Assembly: GCA_019239955.1 (NCBI GenBank)
Contig: JAFAZD010000130.1
Location: forward strand, 1-45,285
From: Armatimonadota bacterium
GTDB taxonomy: Bacteria; Armatimonadota; Armatimonadia; Armatimonadales; Capsulimonadaceae
Direction: 5' to 3'
Length of the DNA: 45,285 bases
Within the stretch, counting starts at the first letter, position 1. Each line of letters opens with the position of its first letter. The notes under the pieces are model-generated. The model was not told the DNA's origin, did no database searches, and was given only the letters and a program-made list of their open reading frames with translations. Position numbers and translations under genes: made by a program. This document shows positions 33,343 through 42,012 of this stretch, piece by piece.

Positions 33343-35841
33343 TTACACGGCCAGAGAGAGGGGGGGGTCTTCAGCGGGGGCGGAGCGGGTTTTGTCCACG
33401 AGGCGACCCAGTTTGTGCTCCGTCTTGTCGTGGTACATCTGCGAGTCGGCGGCGGAGAGCAGGGAGGCACAGTCCCGGCCATCGTGGGGGAAGCAGGCGC
33501 AGCCGATGGAGACGCCCAGGCGCAACGCGCCCAGCTTCTCGTGGACCAGGCCCGGGTCGTAGCCCTCCACGGCCTGCTGGATGCGCCCCGCCATCGCCGC
33601 GGCCTCCTCCGGCCCCGCCCCCTTGAGGACGACCAGGAATTCGTCGCCGCCGTAGCGGGCGACCACGTCGGCCTCGCGCACGTTGGCGCGGAAGATGCGC
33701 GCCAGATCGCACAGCACCTGGTCGCCCTTGTGGTGGCCGAAGTTGTCGTTGATCGGCTTGAAGCTGTCGAGGTCCAGACAGAGCAGGGCGAACTGGTAGG
33801 CGATGGGGTGCGGCAGGTGGCCGTCGTCGGCGGACTCGGTCAGCGCGCGCGCGCAGTGCTCCTCGACCACGCTGGTCAGGTAGCGCAGGTTGTACAGGCC
33901 AGTCAGCGGGTCGGTGAGCGCCTGGCTGCGGGCGCGGTCGAACAGCAGGCCGTTGTAGAGGGCCATGCCGGCGCGCTCGGCGATGGTCTCCAGCAACTGC
34001 CGGTCATGGACGCCGAGCGCGCCGGCCTCAGGGTGGTAGAGGTTGATCGTGCCCAGCACCTCGCCCTGATGCACGATGGGCACGATGATGGCCCCGTGCA
34101 GCGGCGTCCACTGCGCCTCCGCCGAGGAGACCAGCATCAAGTCGTCGGCCTCGTACTCGCCCACGTAGGTCTGCCGGCCGGCCGCGACGGCCAGCGACAG
34201 GCTCCCCAGCCCCAGGGTGCGCGCGCCCTGGAAAAACTCGTGGTTGACGCCGACGGCCGCGCGGACGCTCATGCCGTCGCCCTCCTCGTCCCGGAGCAGA
34301 AACAGGCAGGCCGTGCCGGGCAGGACGGCCCCTAGCTTGCGGGCGAGGATGTCCAGGGTCTCCGACAGGCCCAGGCTGGAGGACAGCGTCTGGGCGACCT
34401 CGTAGAGCGTCCAGAGCTCGGACGAGGCGCGCTGGATGTCGCGGACGGCCTGGCCGGACTTGCGGGTGATGGGCGGGCCGGCGACGGAGTGGACGGCGTG
34501 CCAGTCCTGCGCCCCCTCGTCCATCTCGGCGACCACGCCGTCAATGACCCCCAGGAACGCCTCGACGATGGTCGGGTCGAAGTGCGTCCCGGCATCCTTG
34601 GTGATCACAGAGAGCGCCTTCTCGTGGCTCCAGGCCTTGCGGTAGGGCCGGGCCGAGGTCAGGGCGTCGTACACGTCGGCGACGGCCAGGATGCGGGCGG
34701 TCAGCGGGATCTCCTCGCCCTTCAGGCCGCTGGGGTAGCCGGTGCCGTCCCACTTCTCGTGGTGATACTTGACCACGGGCAGGACCGGCCAGGGGAAGTC
34801 AACGGGGTCCAGGATCGCCGCCCCCATGGTCGGGTGCTCCTTGATCTTGGCGAACTCCTCGTCGGTCAGCCGCCCCGGCTTGAGCAGGATATGTTCGGGG
34901 ATGCCCAGCTTGCCGATGTCGTGCAGCAGCGCGCCCGTCTCCAGCCCCTGCAGCTCGTTGCCCGTCAGGCCCATGTGCTTCGCCGTCGCCATCGCGTAGC
35001 GCTGGACGCGCAGGATGTGCTGGTGGGTGTACTGGTCCTTGGCGTCAATCGCCAGCGCCAGGCTGCGGATGGTCGTCCGGTAAACCTCCTGCAGATGCTC
35101 CTGGTTCTTTTGCAGCTCGTCAATGTGCCTCTGCTGCTCGGCGGCCCGCTGCGTGTGCGTGGTGTAGGCCTGGCCGATCCACCAGGCGATGAACAGGAGG
35201 GGCAGTACGCTCCAGCCGGCGCTCCCCCGGAACAGGATCAGCGCCAGGATACTGACGGAGGCCCCGGCGAAATAGGAGGACGCGGTCCACAGAAACGTCT
35301 CGCGCCAAAGCCGGGCCGCGTTTTGCCCGGTGCAGAGCGCGATGACCATGGCGATGCAGCCGGTGTTGAGCAGGTAAAAGGTCAGGCTGGACACGACGAC
35401 GGCGGGGAAGGTCGGCATGGGCCGCAGGTCCAGCACCCCCCCATTCAGCTTCAGGAACACCCAGCCGCCCAGCCACGCCTCAACCGCCGACAGGGAGACG
35501 TTGAAGAGGAGCTGGTACGGCGGCTGAGTCTTGGGATAGAGGCAACTCGACAGACTGCTCGCCGCGCTGACCAGCAGCCCCGCCGCCGGCCCGAAGCGCA
35601 GCATGGCGGCGAACGTGATCGCAAAGCCCAGCGACATGGAGGTGTCGTCGGCCCTCTTATGGGAGTTGAGGACGATCTTCCTGCCCCCGGCCACCAGCGC
35701 CAGGACCAGGAACAGGCCCAGCTCCCAGGGCCGTGCGGGTGAGTGGGGAAGAGGCACCACGCACGCCCCTGCCACTGCCAGCAGGCCCGCGAGGTAGACC
35801 AGCGTTAGGTAAATTTGTGCGGTTAACGGCAGCGCGCGCAT
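33343..35841 (-). CDS. Membrane-bound HD-GYP / GAF / GGDEF c-di-GMP turnover protein
   Basis: An 832-aa signalling protein. Residues 1-225 hold about seven membrane helices of a MASE-like sensor; a short coiled coil (226-255) leads to an HD-GYP domain (HD at 307-308 in GALLHDIGKLGIPEHILLKP; HHEKWDGTGYP at 360-370), then a GAF domain (about 475-635) and a GGDEF domain (intact GGDEF at 731-735). An RxxD inhibitory site (722-725, READ) stands 5 residues before GGDEF. HD-GYP domains degrade c-di-GMP and GGDEF domains make it, so the protein could switch between both. It is transcribed in the same direction as the riboswitches and protease just downstream. Confidence 0.93.
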   Translation of the reverse strand: MRALPLTAQIYLTLVYLAGLLAVAGACVVPLPHSPARPWELGLFLVLALVAGGRKIVLNSHKRADDTSMSLGFAITFAAMLRFGPAAGLLVSAASSLSSCLYPKTQPPYQLLFNVSLSAVEAWLGGWVFLKLNGGVLDLRPMPTFPAVVVSSLTFYLLNTGCIAMVIALCTGQNAARLWRETFLWTASSYFAGASVSILALILFRGSAGWSVLPLLFIAWWIGQAYTTHTQRAAEQQRHIDELQKNQEHLQEVYRTTIRSLALAIDAKDQYTHQHILRVQRYAMATAKHMGLTGNELQGLETGALLHDIGKLGIPEHILLKPGRLTDEEFAKIKEHPTMGAAILDPVDFPWPVLPVVKYHHEKWDGTGYPSGLKGEEIPLTARILAVADVYDALTSARPYRKAWSHEKALSVITKDAGTHFDPTIVEAFLGVIDGVVAEMDEGAQDWHAVHSVAGPPITRKSGQAVRDIQRASSELWTLYEVAQTLSSSLGLSETLDILARKLGAVLPGTACLFLLRDEEGDGMSVRAAVGVNHEFFQGARTLGLGSLSLAVAAGRQTYVGEYEADDLMLVSSAEAQWTPLHGAIIVPIVHQGEVLGTINLYHPEAGALGVHDRQLLETIAERAGMALYNGLLFDRARSQALTDPLTGLYNLRYLTSVVEEHCARALTESADDGHLPHPIAYQFALLCLDLDSFKPINDNFGHHKGDQVLCDLARIFRANVREADVVARYGGDEFLVVLKGAGPEEAAAMAGRIQQAVEGYDPGLVHEKLGALRLGVSIGCACFPHDGRDCASLLSAADSQMYHDKTEHKLGRLVDKTRSAPAEDPPLSLAV

Positions 35842-35904
35842 CGGATTCTTCCCAGAGGCGCAATGCGCCCTGGACTCATTATCGGCAGGTGTCCCCAGGA
35901 CTTT

Positions 35905-36235
35905 ACAGTAATGGGCGTAAAGCCCACGCCGTTTACGGGTGGGACATCAGCCCCGCGTCTTTCCTGCGAAGCGGGAACAAGTTCCTAAGACACGCTCCTT
36001 CGCGTACAGTGTTGGCAGTCGTTATCGCGTGTTAAATTGAGAACCCACGAGTCTCTGACAGATCATATAACGGTAAACCCAAGCGACTGCCCCTTGCTTC
36101 AGGGGAACAAGAGTCAGTTTGCCGTGGGGTAACACGGCCGTGGTGAAAGTCCACAGTAGCCCTCTCAGGGTGTTCGTGTCTTAGGCTCGCCTAAGATGCC
36201 CCCAGCCTTTAGGCATGGGAGTTATCACCGTCCCT
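35905..36235 (+). mobile_element. IS200/IS605-like non-autonomous element with omega-RNA-like interior
   Basis: Two end hairpins share one design. Left (35923-35943): outer arms CCCAC/GTGGG, a bulged G, inner CCG/CGG and a TTTA loop. Right (36201-36219): outer CCCA/TGGG, inner GCC/GGC, a TTTA loop and a bulged A. Hairpins with a bulge at both ends are the mark of Y1-transposase elements. The interior has no transposase or TnpB frame but is strongly folded: GACT(...)AGTC around CCCCT/AGGGG (36090-36105), GCCGTG/CACGGC (36121-36138) and CTTAGGC/GCCTAAG (36180-36195), like the structured 3' region (omega RNA) of TnpB elements. Exact ends are uncertain. Confidence 0.6.
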
Positions 36236-36346
36236 GCGAGAGAGCCATAGCATTGTTCCACACTTTCGCCGGGTTTGGCAATGGTTTCGCGGAATGGGCG
36301 AACAACGGCCTTTCCAACGCCCGAGGGCGGAGTGGGGACGCATGAC

Positions 36347-36407
36347 AAAAGCCCCTCCCAAGGCCGAAGAGAACGCAGATGCTCTGGCCCTTCAACCCCG
36401 GAGGGGC
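36347..36407 (-). terminator. Terminator-like hairpin downstream of the PoxB-like gene (distal)
   Basis: On the minus strand GCCCCTCC and GGAGGGGC arms enclose a 41-nt loop that itself folds (AGAG/CTCT) and are followed by TTTT. It lies 200-260 bp after the PoxB stop. The remaining sequence 36236-36346 and 36408-36508 shows no gene that I can support. Confidence 0.4.
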
Positions 36408-36508
36408 GCTCCTTGATGATCTTCGGGTCTTTTTCTTCCAAAAGCGTCTCGGTGTTGGCATCGCCGCACTCGCTCCGCTCGGCCTAAAGGCCCTGTGACC
36501 GCGCCTCA

Positions 36509-36557
36509 GAAAAGCCCGCCTCACCTCCCGCCAAAACCGGGGTGCTTGCGGCGGGCT
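36509..36557 (-). terminator. Terminator of the PoxB operon
   Basis: On the minus strand AGCCCGCC and GGCGGGCT arms (36557-36550 and 36520-36513) with a structured loop are followed by TTTT, about 50 bp after the stop codon of the ThDP-enzyme gene. Confidence 0.6.
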
Positions 36558-36604
36558 AAACATGGCCACACCTCCGACACGTCCTGCCCGGCCTGTCCGA
36601 GACG

Positions 36605-38524
36605 CTACCCGGGCGGGCGCTCCGGGGCGGCGGCGCGCTGCGCGTCCAGCGTCTCCTGCGGCTCGTCGGCCTCCCCGCCGACCTGCTCCGCCGCCAGACG
36701 CCGCGAGGACCGGCGCAGATCAGGAACCTGCCCGTCCAGAGCCCTCTCCAATGCCTGCCGGTTTTTCTCCACGTCCTGCGCCACGTCGCGGAACAGGGTC
36801 AGGCCGATGCGCTCGGCGTTGGGCGTGCCCCGCTTCAAGGCCTCGGCGTAGTGCTCGGCCTGCTCCGGCTTGATCTGGCCGGGGATGAGCGGCTCGAACG
36901 GGTCCACGATGGCCTCCACGACCACCGGGCCGGAGGCTCGCAGCGCCTGGTTTACGATGGCCTCCACCTCGTCCGGGCGCTCTACGCGCAGGCCGGTCGC
37001 GCCGCAGGCCTCGGCGACCTTCACGAAGTCAATGTCCTGCAGCTCCACGCCGTACTCGGGGTTGCCCAGGAACATCATCTGCTCCCAGCGAATCATGCCG
37101 AGGGCGTTGTTCTTGGCGATGAAGATCTTCACGGGCAGATTGTACTTCACGGCGGTGGCGATCTCACCCATCAGCATGGTGAACCCGCCGTCGCCGACGA
37201 AGGCGACCACCTGGCGGCCCGGGAAGGCGGCCTGCGCGCCGAGGGCGTAGGGCAGGCCGCTCGCCATCGTGGCAAGCGGCCCCGTGCCGGAGAACTGTTG
37301 CGTTCCCTTGATGTGGACGTGCCGGGTCAGCCAGAACGTATTCTGGCCGCAGTCGCCGCAGATGATGGCGTCATCTTTGATGGCTCTGTTCAGGGCGGCG
37401 GCAAAGACCTGCGGGCGCATGGGGACCTGGTCACTGGCCTCGCGCGTGCGCAGCAGCTCGCGCCACCGGCGCATCCCCTCCTGGGCCGATTGCAGGAAAC
37501 TGCGGTCTTCGTTGCGCCGCAGGTGGGGCCGTAGGGCGCGCAGGGTCTCCCCGGCGTCGCCGACCAGGCCGACCTCGACGGGGAAGCGCAGGCCGATGCG
37601 GGCCGGGTTGAGGTCAATCTGGACGCCGCGCACGCCTTCGGGCTTGGGCAGGTAGGCGACATAGGGGAAGGAGCTGCCGACCATCAGCAGCGTGTCGCAG
37701 TTCTCGAACACTTCCTGCGTGGCCGACGTGCCGAAGACGCCCATGCCGCCGGTCGTGTAGGGGCTGTCGTCGGGGAGCACGTCCTTGCCCAGATAGGCCT
37801 TGGCAACGGGCGCGCCCAGCGTCTCGGCGAGCGCCTCCACCTCCGCCCGCGCGCCCCGCGCGCCCGCGCCGACCACGATCGCCACGTTCTTGCCGGCGTT
37901 CAGCACCTCGGCGGCGCGCTGCAGGTCGTCCTGGGCCGGGACGACGCGCGGGACGCGCCAGTCCGCCGACGTGTGGTGCGGCTGGTCCATCGGGCTGACC
38001 TTGTCCTGCGCGGCGGTCTGCCCCTGGAAGTCGTTGGGGAAGCCGATGTGCGCGACGCCGCGCCGGCCGAGCGCCATGCGGACGGCGAGGTTGGTGACGT
38101 TCTCGACGTGCGCCGGCCCCATGACGCGCTCCGAGTAGACGGCGGCGTTGTCCATCAGCCGCACGGTGTCCACGTCCTGCTGATAGAACGTCCCGATCAG
38201 GTCATGGTACTGCATTCCCGTGATGGCAAGCACGGGGACCTGGTCGAACTTGGCGTCGAAGAGCCCGTTCATCAGGTGGATCGCGCCGGGGCCGGAGGTG
38301 GCGAGGCAGACGCCCAGTTTGCCGCTGAATTTGGCATAGCCGACGGCGGCGAGCGCCGCGGCCTCCTCGTGCCGCGTCTGGATGAACTGGACATCGTTCC
38401 GGCGCTTGCGCAGGGCCTCCATGATGCCGTTGATGCCGTCGCCGGGCAGGCCGAAGATGTGCCGCACCCCCCATTTGTCCACCAGCAAGTCCACCATCAT
38501 GTCGGCGGCGGTTTTTTCTGCCAT
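36605..38524 (-). CDS. PoxB-like thiamine-diphosphate enzyme (pyruvate oxidase / dehydrogenase, quinone type)
   Basis: A 639-aa ThDP- and FAD-binding enzyme of the acetolactate synthase / pyruvate oxidase fold. Seen: the N-terminal PYR domain with the catalytic Glu in TRHEEAAALAAVGYAKFSGK, TSGPGAIHLMNGLFDAKFDQ, the central domain (VVGAGARGARAEVEALAETL), and the ThDP-binding motif GDGGFTMLMGEIATAVKYNL ending in KNNALG. It parallels E. coli PoxB (decarboxylates pyruvate to acetate and CO2, electrons to quinone) in VELQDIDFVKVAEACGATGL, but lacks an obvious PoxB-type C-terminal membrane helix and has about 50 extra polar residues. Last gene of a seven-gene operon; the substrate is not proven. 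Confidence 0.88.
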   Translation of the reverse strand: MAEKTAADMMVDLLVDKWGVRHIFGLPGDGINGIMEALRKRRNDVQFIQTRHEEAAALAAVGYAKFSGKLGVCLATSGPGAIHLMNGLFDAKFDQVPVLAITGMQYHDLIGTFYQQDVDTVRLMDNAAVYSERVMGPAHVENVTNLAVRMALGRRGVAHIGFPNDFQGQTAAQDKVSPMDQPHHTSADWRVPRVVPAQDDLQRAAEVLNAGKNVAIVVGAGARGARAEVEALAETLGAPVAKAYLGKDVLPDDSPYTTGGMGVFGTSATQEVFENCDTLLMVGSSFPYVAYLPKPEGVRGVQIDLNPARIGLRFPVEVGLVGDAGETLRALRPHLRRNEDRSFLQSAQEGMRRWRELLRTREASDQVPMRPQVFAAALNRAIKDDAIICGDCGQNTFWLTRHVHIKGTQQFSGTGPLATMASGLPYALGAQAAFPGRQVVAFVGDGGFTMLMGEIATAVKYNLPVKIFIAKNNALGMIRWEQMMFLGNPEYGVELQDIDFVKVAEACGATGLRVERPDEVEAIVNQALRASGPVVVEAIVDPFEPLIPGQIKPEQAEHYAEALKRGTPNAERIGLTLFRDVAQDVEKNRQALERALDGQVPDLRRSSRRLAAEQVGGEADEPQETLDAQRAAAPERPPG

Positions 38525-38548
38525 TATTCGTTGGTCCTTCCGGATTTG

Positions 38549-39193
38549 CTACGCCAGGTGCCTGGTGAACCAGCCAGCGGCGAGATGGGCGACCTGTTCC
38601 AGCGTCCCTGGCTCCTCGAAGAGATGGGTCGCGCCGGGGACGATCTCCAGGCGTGTCCCGGCGGCCATGCGCGACACGGCCTGCCGGTTGAGTTCGATCA
38701 CGGGCGCGTCACCCCCGCCGACGATGAGCAGGGTCGGGGCCTGCACCTGGGGGAGCGCGTCGCCGGCCAGGTCGGGACGGCCCCCGCGCGAGACGACCGC
38801 CTTCACCCGCTCAGGCCGGTGGGCGGCGGCGACCAATGCGGCCCCCGCCCCCGTGCTCGCCCCGAAACAGCCGAGGGACAAATGCCGCGTCGTCGGCTCC
38901 TGTGCCAGCCAGTCAATGGCCTGGACGAGCCGCGCGGCGAGCAGGCCGATGTCGAAGCGCAGGTGGCGCGTCCGCTCGTCCACGGCCTCCTCCTCGGCGG
39001 TCAGCAGGTCCATCAGCAGGGTGGCGAGGCCGGCCTGCTGCAAGGTCTGCGCGACGTACTGATTGCGGGGGCTGTGGCGGCTGCTGCCGCTGCCGTGGGC
39101 GAACAGCACGACGCCCGCCGCGCCGTCCGGCACGGCCAGGTCACCGTCCAGGGCCGCCGCGCCGACGGGCACTTGAACCCGGCGCTCGGACAT
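38549..39193 (-). CDS. Dienelactone-hydrolase-type alpha/beta hydrolase
   Basis: A 214-aa soluble hydrolase of the alpha/beta fold. Seen: the oxyanion region VVLFAHGSGSSRHSPRNQYV, the nucleophile elbow LGCFGASTGAGAALVAA (Ser in GAS-T-G), the acid LLIVGGGDAPVIELN and the His in GATHLFEEPGTLEQVA. Family members hydrolyse esters or lactones. It lies 9 bp downstream of the phosphoribosyltransferase gene; the two are often fused into one protein in other bacteria, which supports a joint role. The start ATG 39193 has AAGGA upstream. Confidence 0.87.
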   Translation of the reverse strand: MSERRVQVPVGAAALDGDLAVPDGAAGVVLFAHGSGSSRHSPRNQYVAQTLQQAGLATLLMDLLTAEEEAVDERTRHLRFDIGLLAARLVQAIDWLAQEPTTRHLSLGCFGASTGAGAALVAAAHRPERVKAVVSRGGRPDLAGDALPQVQAPTLLIVGGGDAPVIELNRQAVSRMAAGTRLEIVPGATHLFEEPGTLEQVAHLAAGWFTRHLA

Positions 39194-39202
39194 CCTTCTC
39201 CT

Positions 39203-39853
39203 TCATTCCTTTCCCGCATTGGCGCGCGCCAGCAGGTCATGGACCTCCTGGTCGGTGGTCTGCGAAAAATCTTGATACCAGTAGCCGACCGCCCAGAACG
39301 GCTCGGGCGTCTCGGCGCAGATGACCTCGTCGGCCTCCGACGCCAGGGAGGCGCAGGTCTCCGGGGCGGCGACGGGCACGGCGATGACCAGGCGGGCCGG
39401 CCCCTGCCGGCGCAGGGCGCGGGCGGCGGCGCGCATGGTCGCGCCGGTCGCCAGCCCGTCGTCAATCAGGATGATTGTGCGCCCCGGCACCTCCGGCGCG
39501 GGGCGGCCATCCCGGTACAGAGTCTCCCGCCGCGCCAGCTCCTGCGCCTCCCGCGCGGCGACCCGCTCGATCTCGGCCTCGGGGATGTGCAGGGCGCGCA
39601 CGACGTCCTCATTGAGAAGGCGGACGCCGCCGGAGGCGATCGCCCCCATCGCCAGCTCCGGCTGGCCCGGCGTCCCCAGCTTGCGCACGACGAAGACATC
39701 CAGCGGGGCGGTCAGGGCGCGCGCGACCTCGGCGGCGACGGGGACGCCGCCGCGCGGCAGGGCCAGCACCAGCACGTCGCGCCGGTTGGCGTAGGCCTCC
39801 AGCCGGGCGGCGAGGCGCCGCCCGGCCTGGGCGCGGTCGGTGAACGGCTCCAC
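39203..39853 (-). CDS. Phosphoribosyltransferase-family protein
   Basis: A 216-aa PRTase. The PRPP-binding loop is IILIDDGLATGATMRAAARA (about residues 120-139), and further conserved parts are LVLALPRGGVPVAAEVARAL and DVFVVRKLGTPGQPELAMGA. Proteins of this subfamily are predicted to transfer or sense ribose-5-phosphate groups, but their true substrate is unknown; many are fused to dienelactone hydrolase or erythromycin esterase domains, both encoded next door here. GTG 39853 (MEPFTDRAQAGRRLA) is chosen since GGAG stands upstream and the longer in-frame ATG at 39934 lies in the preceding gene. It starts 4 nt after that gene's stop. Confidence 0.88.
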   Translation of the reverse strand: MEPFTDRAQAGRRLAARLEAYANRRDVLVLALPRGGVPVAAEVARALTAPLDVFVVRKLGTPGQPELAMGAIASGGVRLLNEDVVRALHIPEAEIERVAAREAQELARRETLYRDGRPAPEVPGRTIILIDDGLATGATMRAAARALRRQGPARLVIAVPVAAPETCASLASEADEVICAETPEPFWAVGYWYQDFSQTTDQEVHDLLARANAGKE

Positions 39854-39857
39854 GCCC

Positions 39858-40064
39858 CTACTTCTCCATGAGCGGCGGGCGTCCCCGCCCCTGGTGCTCG
39901 CCGATATTGCGGTTGTCCGCCGATGGCCCGGCATCGTTGGGCTGATCCTGCTCCGTCAGGGCCTCGGTCAGATTGTGCGCGGCCTTCTCGTCACCCGCCT
40001 CTGCGGCGTGAGCCTGGTCGCGGAACGGATTATGCTCCGGCGGGCCGCCGGCACTGGCTGCCAT
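39858..40064 (-). CDS. Small hydrophilic protein, 68 aa
   Basis: No known family. The sequence is hydrophilic, rich in Gly, Ala, Asp/Glu and Asn (MAASAGGPPEHNPFRDQAHA, then AGDEKAAHNLTEALTEQDQP and a Pro/Arg-rich end), and probably unfolded. AAGGAG precedes ATG 40064. It sits between the erythromycin-esterase-like and PRTase genes with very short gaps (25 and 4 bp). Small hydrophilic proteins of this type are common in desiccation and stress operons, but that is only an analogy. Confidence 0.68.
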   Translation of the reverse strand: MAASAGGPPEHNPFRDQAHAAEAGDEKAAHNLTEALTEQDQPNDAGPSADNRNIGEHQGRGRPPLMEK

Positions 40065-40089
40065 GGTGGTCTCTCCTTGCGTCGCTTTT

Positions 40090-41421
40090 TCAGATTCCCG
40101 TCGGGAATGACTCGGGAAGCTCCTCGTCGTCCGCCTGGGACGAGCGTTCCAGCGGCTCGACGGCCTGAGTCCGGTCGTAGTGGAGCACGGCGTCAAACTG
40201 CTGCGGGAGTCGGGCGTGAAAGTAGTGGCTCCAGCGCTCGGTCTCCGGGCGGTAGACGACGCCGATGGCGCGCTCCAGGCGCGGCCCCGCGAGGGCGCGG
40301 GAAAGCCCCCCGTTGCCGCGCAGGGGCAGCAGGAAGTCCGTCAGGCCGACCTGATGGAACAGACCCTCATAGCTGTCCGGGAGGCCGGGGCGGACGGGCT
40401 TGCTCTCGGCGTCGCCGCGCCACTCCGAGGCGGCGGTGACGGTCCCCTCGTAGGTGGAGAAGCCGATGAGGACGCTGTCATTTGGGTAGCGCTGCCGGAC
40501 CAGCTGGCCGACGTTCCACTCGCCGCCCTCGCCCATCTCCGTCGCGCGGGCGTCGCCCAGGTGCGAGTTGTGCGCCCAGATAACGATCTTCGCCGGGCCG
40601 GCCTGCTGCTCCAGGTGCGCGGCGAGGGCGTGGAGGGTGTCGGCCATGTGGCTGTCGCGCAGGTTCCAGGAGGAGACCCGGCCCCGGAACATGGCGCGGT
40701 AGTACTCCTCGGCATCCTTGACCAGCCGGGCGTTCTGCTCGGCGTAGAAAAATTCATCCTCGGCCACCCGGCCGTCCCGGTGCGCGTAGTCGCCGGCACG
40801 GGCGTGCAGCTCCACCAACTGCCGGACCACCTCGTCCTCGCACGGCTCGGCGTGGCCGAAGGAGGTCTCGTAGCCGTACTGCTGCGGATCCTGGCCGAAG
40901 TGCTCAAAACAGGCGTAGCGGGCGCGGGCGCGCTTGGCCGCCTCCGGGTCCACGCGGTCCAGGTAGCCGACGACGGCCTCGATGGAGGCGTGGAGGCTGT
41001 ACAGGTCCAGGCCGTAAAAGCCGACCCGATGCGCCCCTGCGGGCCGGACGTCGTTCCAGCCGCGCAGCCAGTCCACGAAACGGAGCACGTCACGGTTGCG
41101 CCACATCCAGGCGGGGAAGCGCACGAAGCCGCCCAGGGCGTCATCGGCCGTCTCGCCATCGCCGATGCCCCGAACATGGCGGTTGACGCGGTAGGCGTCC
41201 GGCCAGTCCGCCTCGACGGCGACGGCATGAAACCCCTTCTCCTCGATCAGCCGCCGCGTGATGCGGGCGCGCGCCTGATAAAACTCATGCGTACCGTGCG
41301 TGGCCTCGCCGAGCAGGACGAAGCGGGCGTCACCGATCAGGTCCAGCAGCGGGTCAAGGCCGCGCGCATCGCCCGTGAAAGGGTGCGCCGCCTCCCGGAC
41401 AACAGATGCCACTTCGGTCAT
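40090..41421 (-). CDS. Erythromycin-esterase-family protein
   Basis: A 443-aa protein of the erythromycin esterase (EreA/B) fold. Seen: FVLLGEATHGTHEFYQARAR with the active-site Glu/His, AVAVEADWPDAYRVNRHVRG, RVGFYGLDLYSLHASIEAVV, KIVIWAHNSHLGDARATEMG and the C-terminal VVYRPETERWSHYFHARLPQ. Only some members hydrolyse macrolide lactones; many sit in stress clusters with PRTase and hydrolase genes and have unknown substrates. It heads the core of the operon and starts 3 bp after the Gly/Thr-rich gene. I would not call it a resistance gene. Confidence 0.9.
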   Translation of the reverse strand: MTEVASVVREAAHPFTGDARGLDPLLDLIGDARFVLLGEATHGTHEFYQARARITRRLIEEKGFHAVAVEADWPDAYRVNRHVRGIGDGETADDALGGFVRFPAWMWRNRDVLRFVDWLRGWNDVRPAGAHRVGFYGLDLYSLHASIEAVVGYLDRVDPEAAKRARARYACFEHFGQDPQQYGYETSFGHAEPCEDEVVRQLVELHARAGDYAHRDGRVAEDEFFYAEQNARLVKDAEEYYRAMFRGRVSSWNLRDSHMADTLHALAAHLEQQAGPAKIVIWAHNSHLGDARATEMGEGGEWNVGQLVRQRYPNDSVLIGFSTYEGTVTAASEWRGDAESKPVRPGLPDSYEGLFHQVGLTDFLLPLRGNGGLSRALAGPRLERAIGVVYRPETERWSHYFHARLPQQFDAVLHYDRTQAVEPLERSSQADDEELPESFPTGI

Positions 41422-41424
41422 GGC

Positions 41425-42003
41425 TCAGCGCCCCGAGTCGCCCATGCCCCCGCCGGACTCGCCCGTGGCCGCGCCGCCGGTCGTGCCGCCGGAGGTCAGT
41501 CCCCCGGTGGGCACGTCGCCGCTGCCGGTGGGATCGGGCTGCGCCTGGTCCACGCCGCCGGCCACCGCGCCGCTGAGGGCGGCGGTGTCAACGCCCATGC
41601 TGCCGGTCTCGGTGTCGCCGGTGTTCGCGTCGTGGTTGCCGGCCAGCGCATTCTGATCCTCCCCGCCCGCATCATCGAGGGTGTCGCCGCCGGACAGGCT
41701 GCCGCTCGCCAGGGGACCGAAATCAGGCGTGGCGCGCCCGCCCCCGGTGGCCTGTGTGCCGCCGAATCCGGCAGCGGCGTCCGTGTCGCCGCCCTGCGGA
41801 TTGGCGGGCGCGCCGTCCATCGCGCCCGCCATCGGTGTGCCTTTGCTGGAGTTGCCGGTGGTGACGCTGTTGTCCAGATTGCCGCCGGTGATCTGGCCGC
41901 TGGTCGTCTGACCGCCGACAGTGTCCATGCCGGAGCCGGTGGTTGTCCCCGCACCAGTCGTCGTGTCGCTGTCCAGAGTGTTTTCGGGCATAATCGTGCT
42001 CAT
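41425..42003 (-). CDS. Gly/Thr-rich low-complexity protein
   Basis: A 192-aa protein made almost only of Gly, Thr, Ala, Ser, Asp and Asn (STIMPENTLDSDTTTGAGTT near the start, SGGTTGGAATGESGGGMGDS at the end). No hydrophobic segments, signal peptide or cysteines are seen, so it is likely disordered and cytoplasmic. GAAGAA stands upstream of the ATG. Its place in a tight operon, with 9-bp and 3-bp gaps to its neighbours, supports it being real although the composition alone would not. Function unknown. Confidence 0.6.
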   Translation of the reverse strand: MSTIMPENTLDSDTTTGAGTTTGSGMDTVGGQTTSGQITGGNLDNSVTTGNSSKGTPMAGAMDGAPANPQGGDTDAAAGFGGTQATGGGRATPDFGPLASGSLSGGDTLDDAGGEDQNALAGNHDANTGDTETGSMGVDTAALSGAVAGGVDQAQPDPTGSGDVPTGGLTSGGTTGGAATGESGGGMGDSGR

Positions 42004-42012
42004 TTCTTCGCG

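Noticed and set aside
36495-36620. A possible TnpB C-terminal fragment (CPACPRRYPG-like motif) next to the IS605-like element
   Set aside because: Only one loose cysteine pair is visible, no DRDxNAA motif follows, and the same bases form a good terminator for the PoxB gene.
37973-39871. A 632-residue plus-strand frame opposite the PoxB-like, hydrolase and PRTase genes
   Set aside because: It crosses three recognised minus-strand genes and shows shadow composition.
40090-41421. Reading the erythromycin-esterase-family gene as antibiotic resistance
   Set aside because: The family is broad and its chromosomal neighbours here are metabolic; nothing in the sequence shows macrolide specificity.
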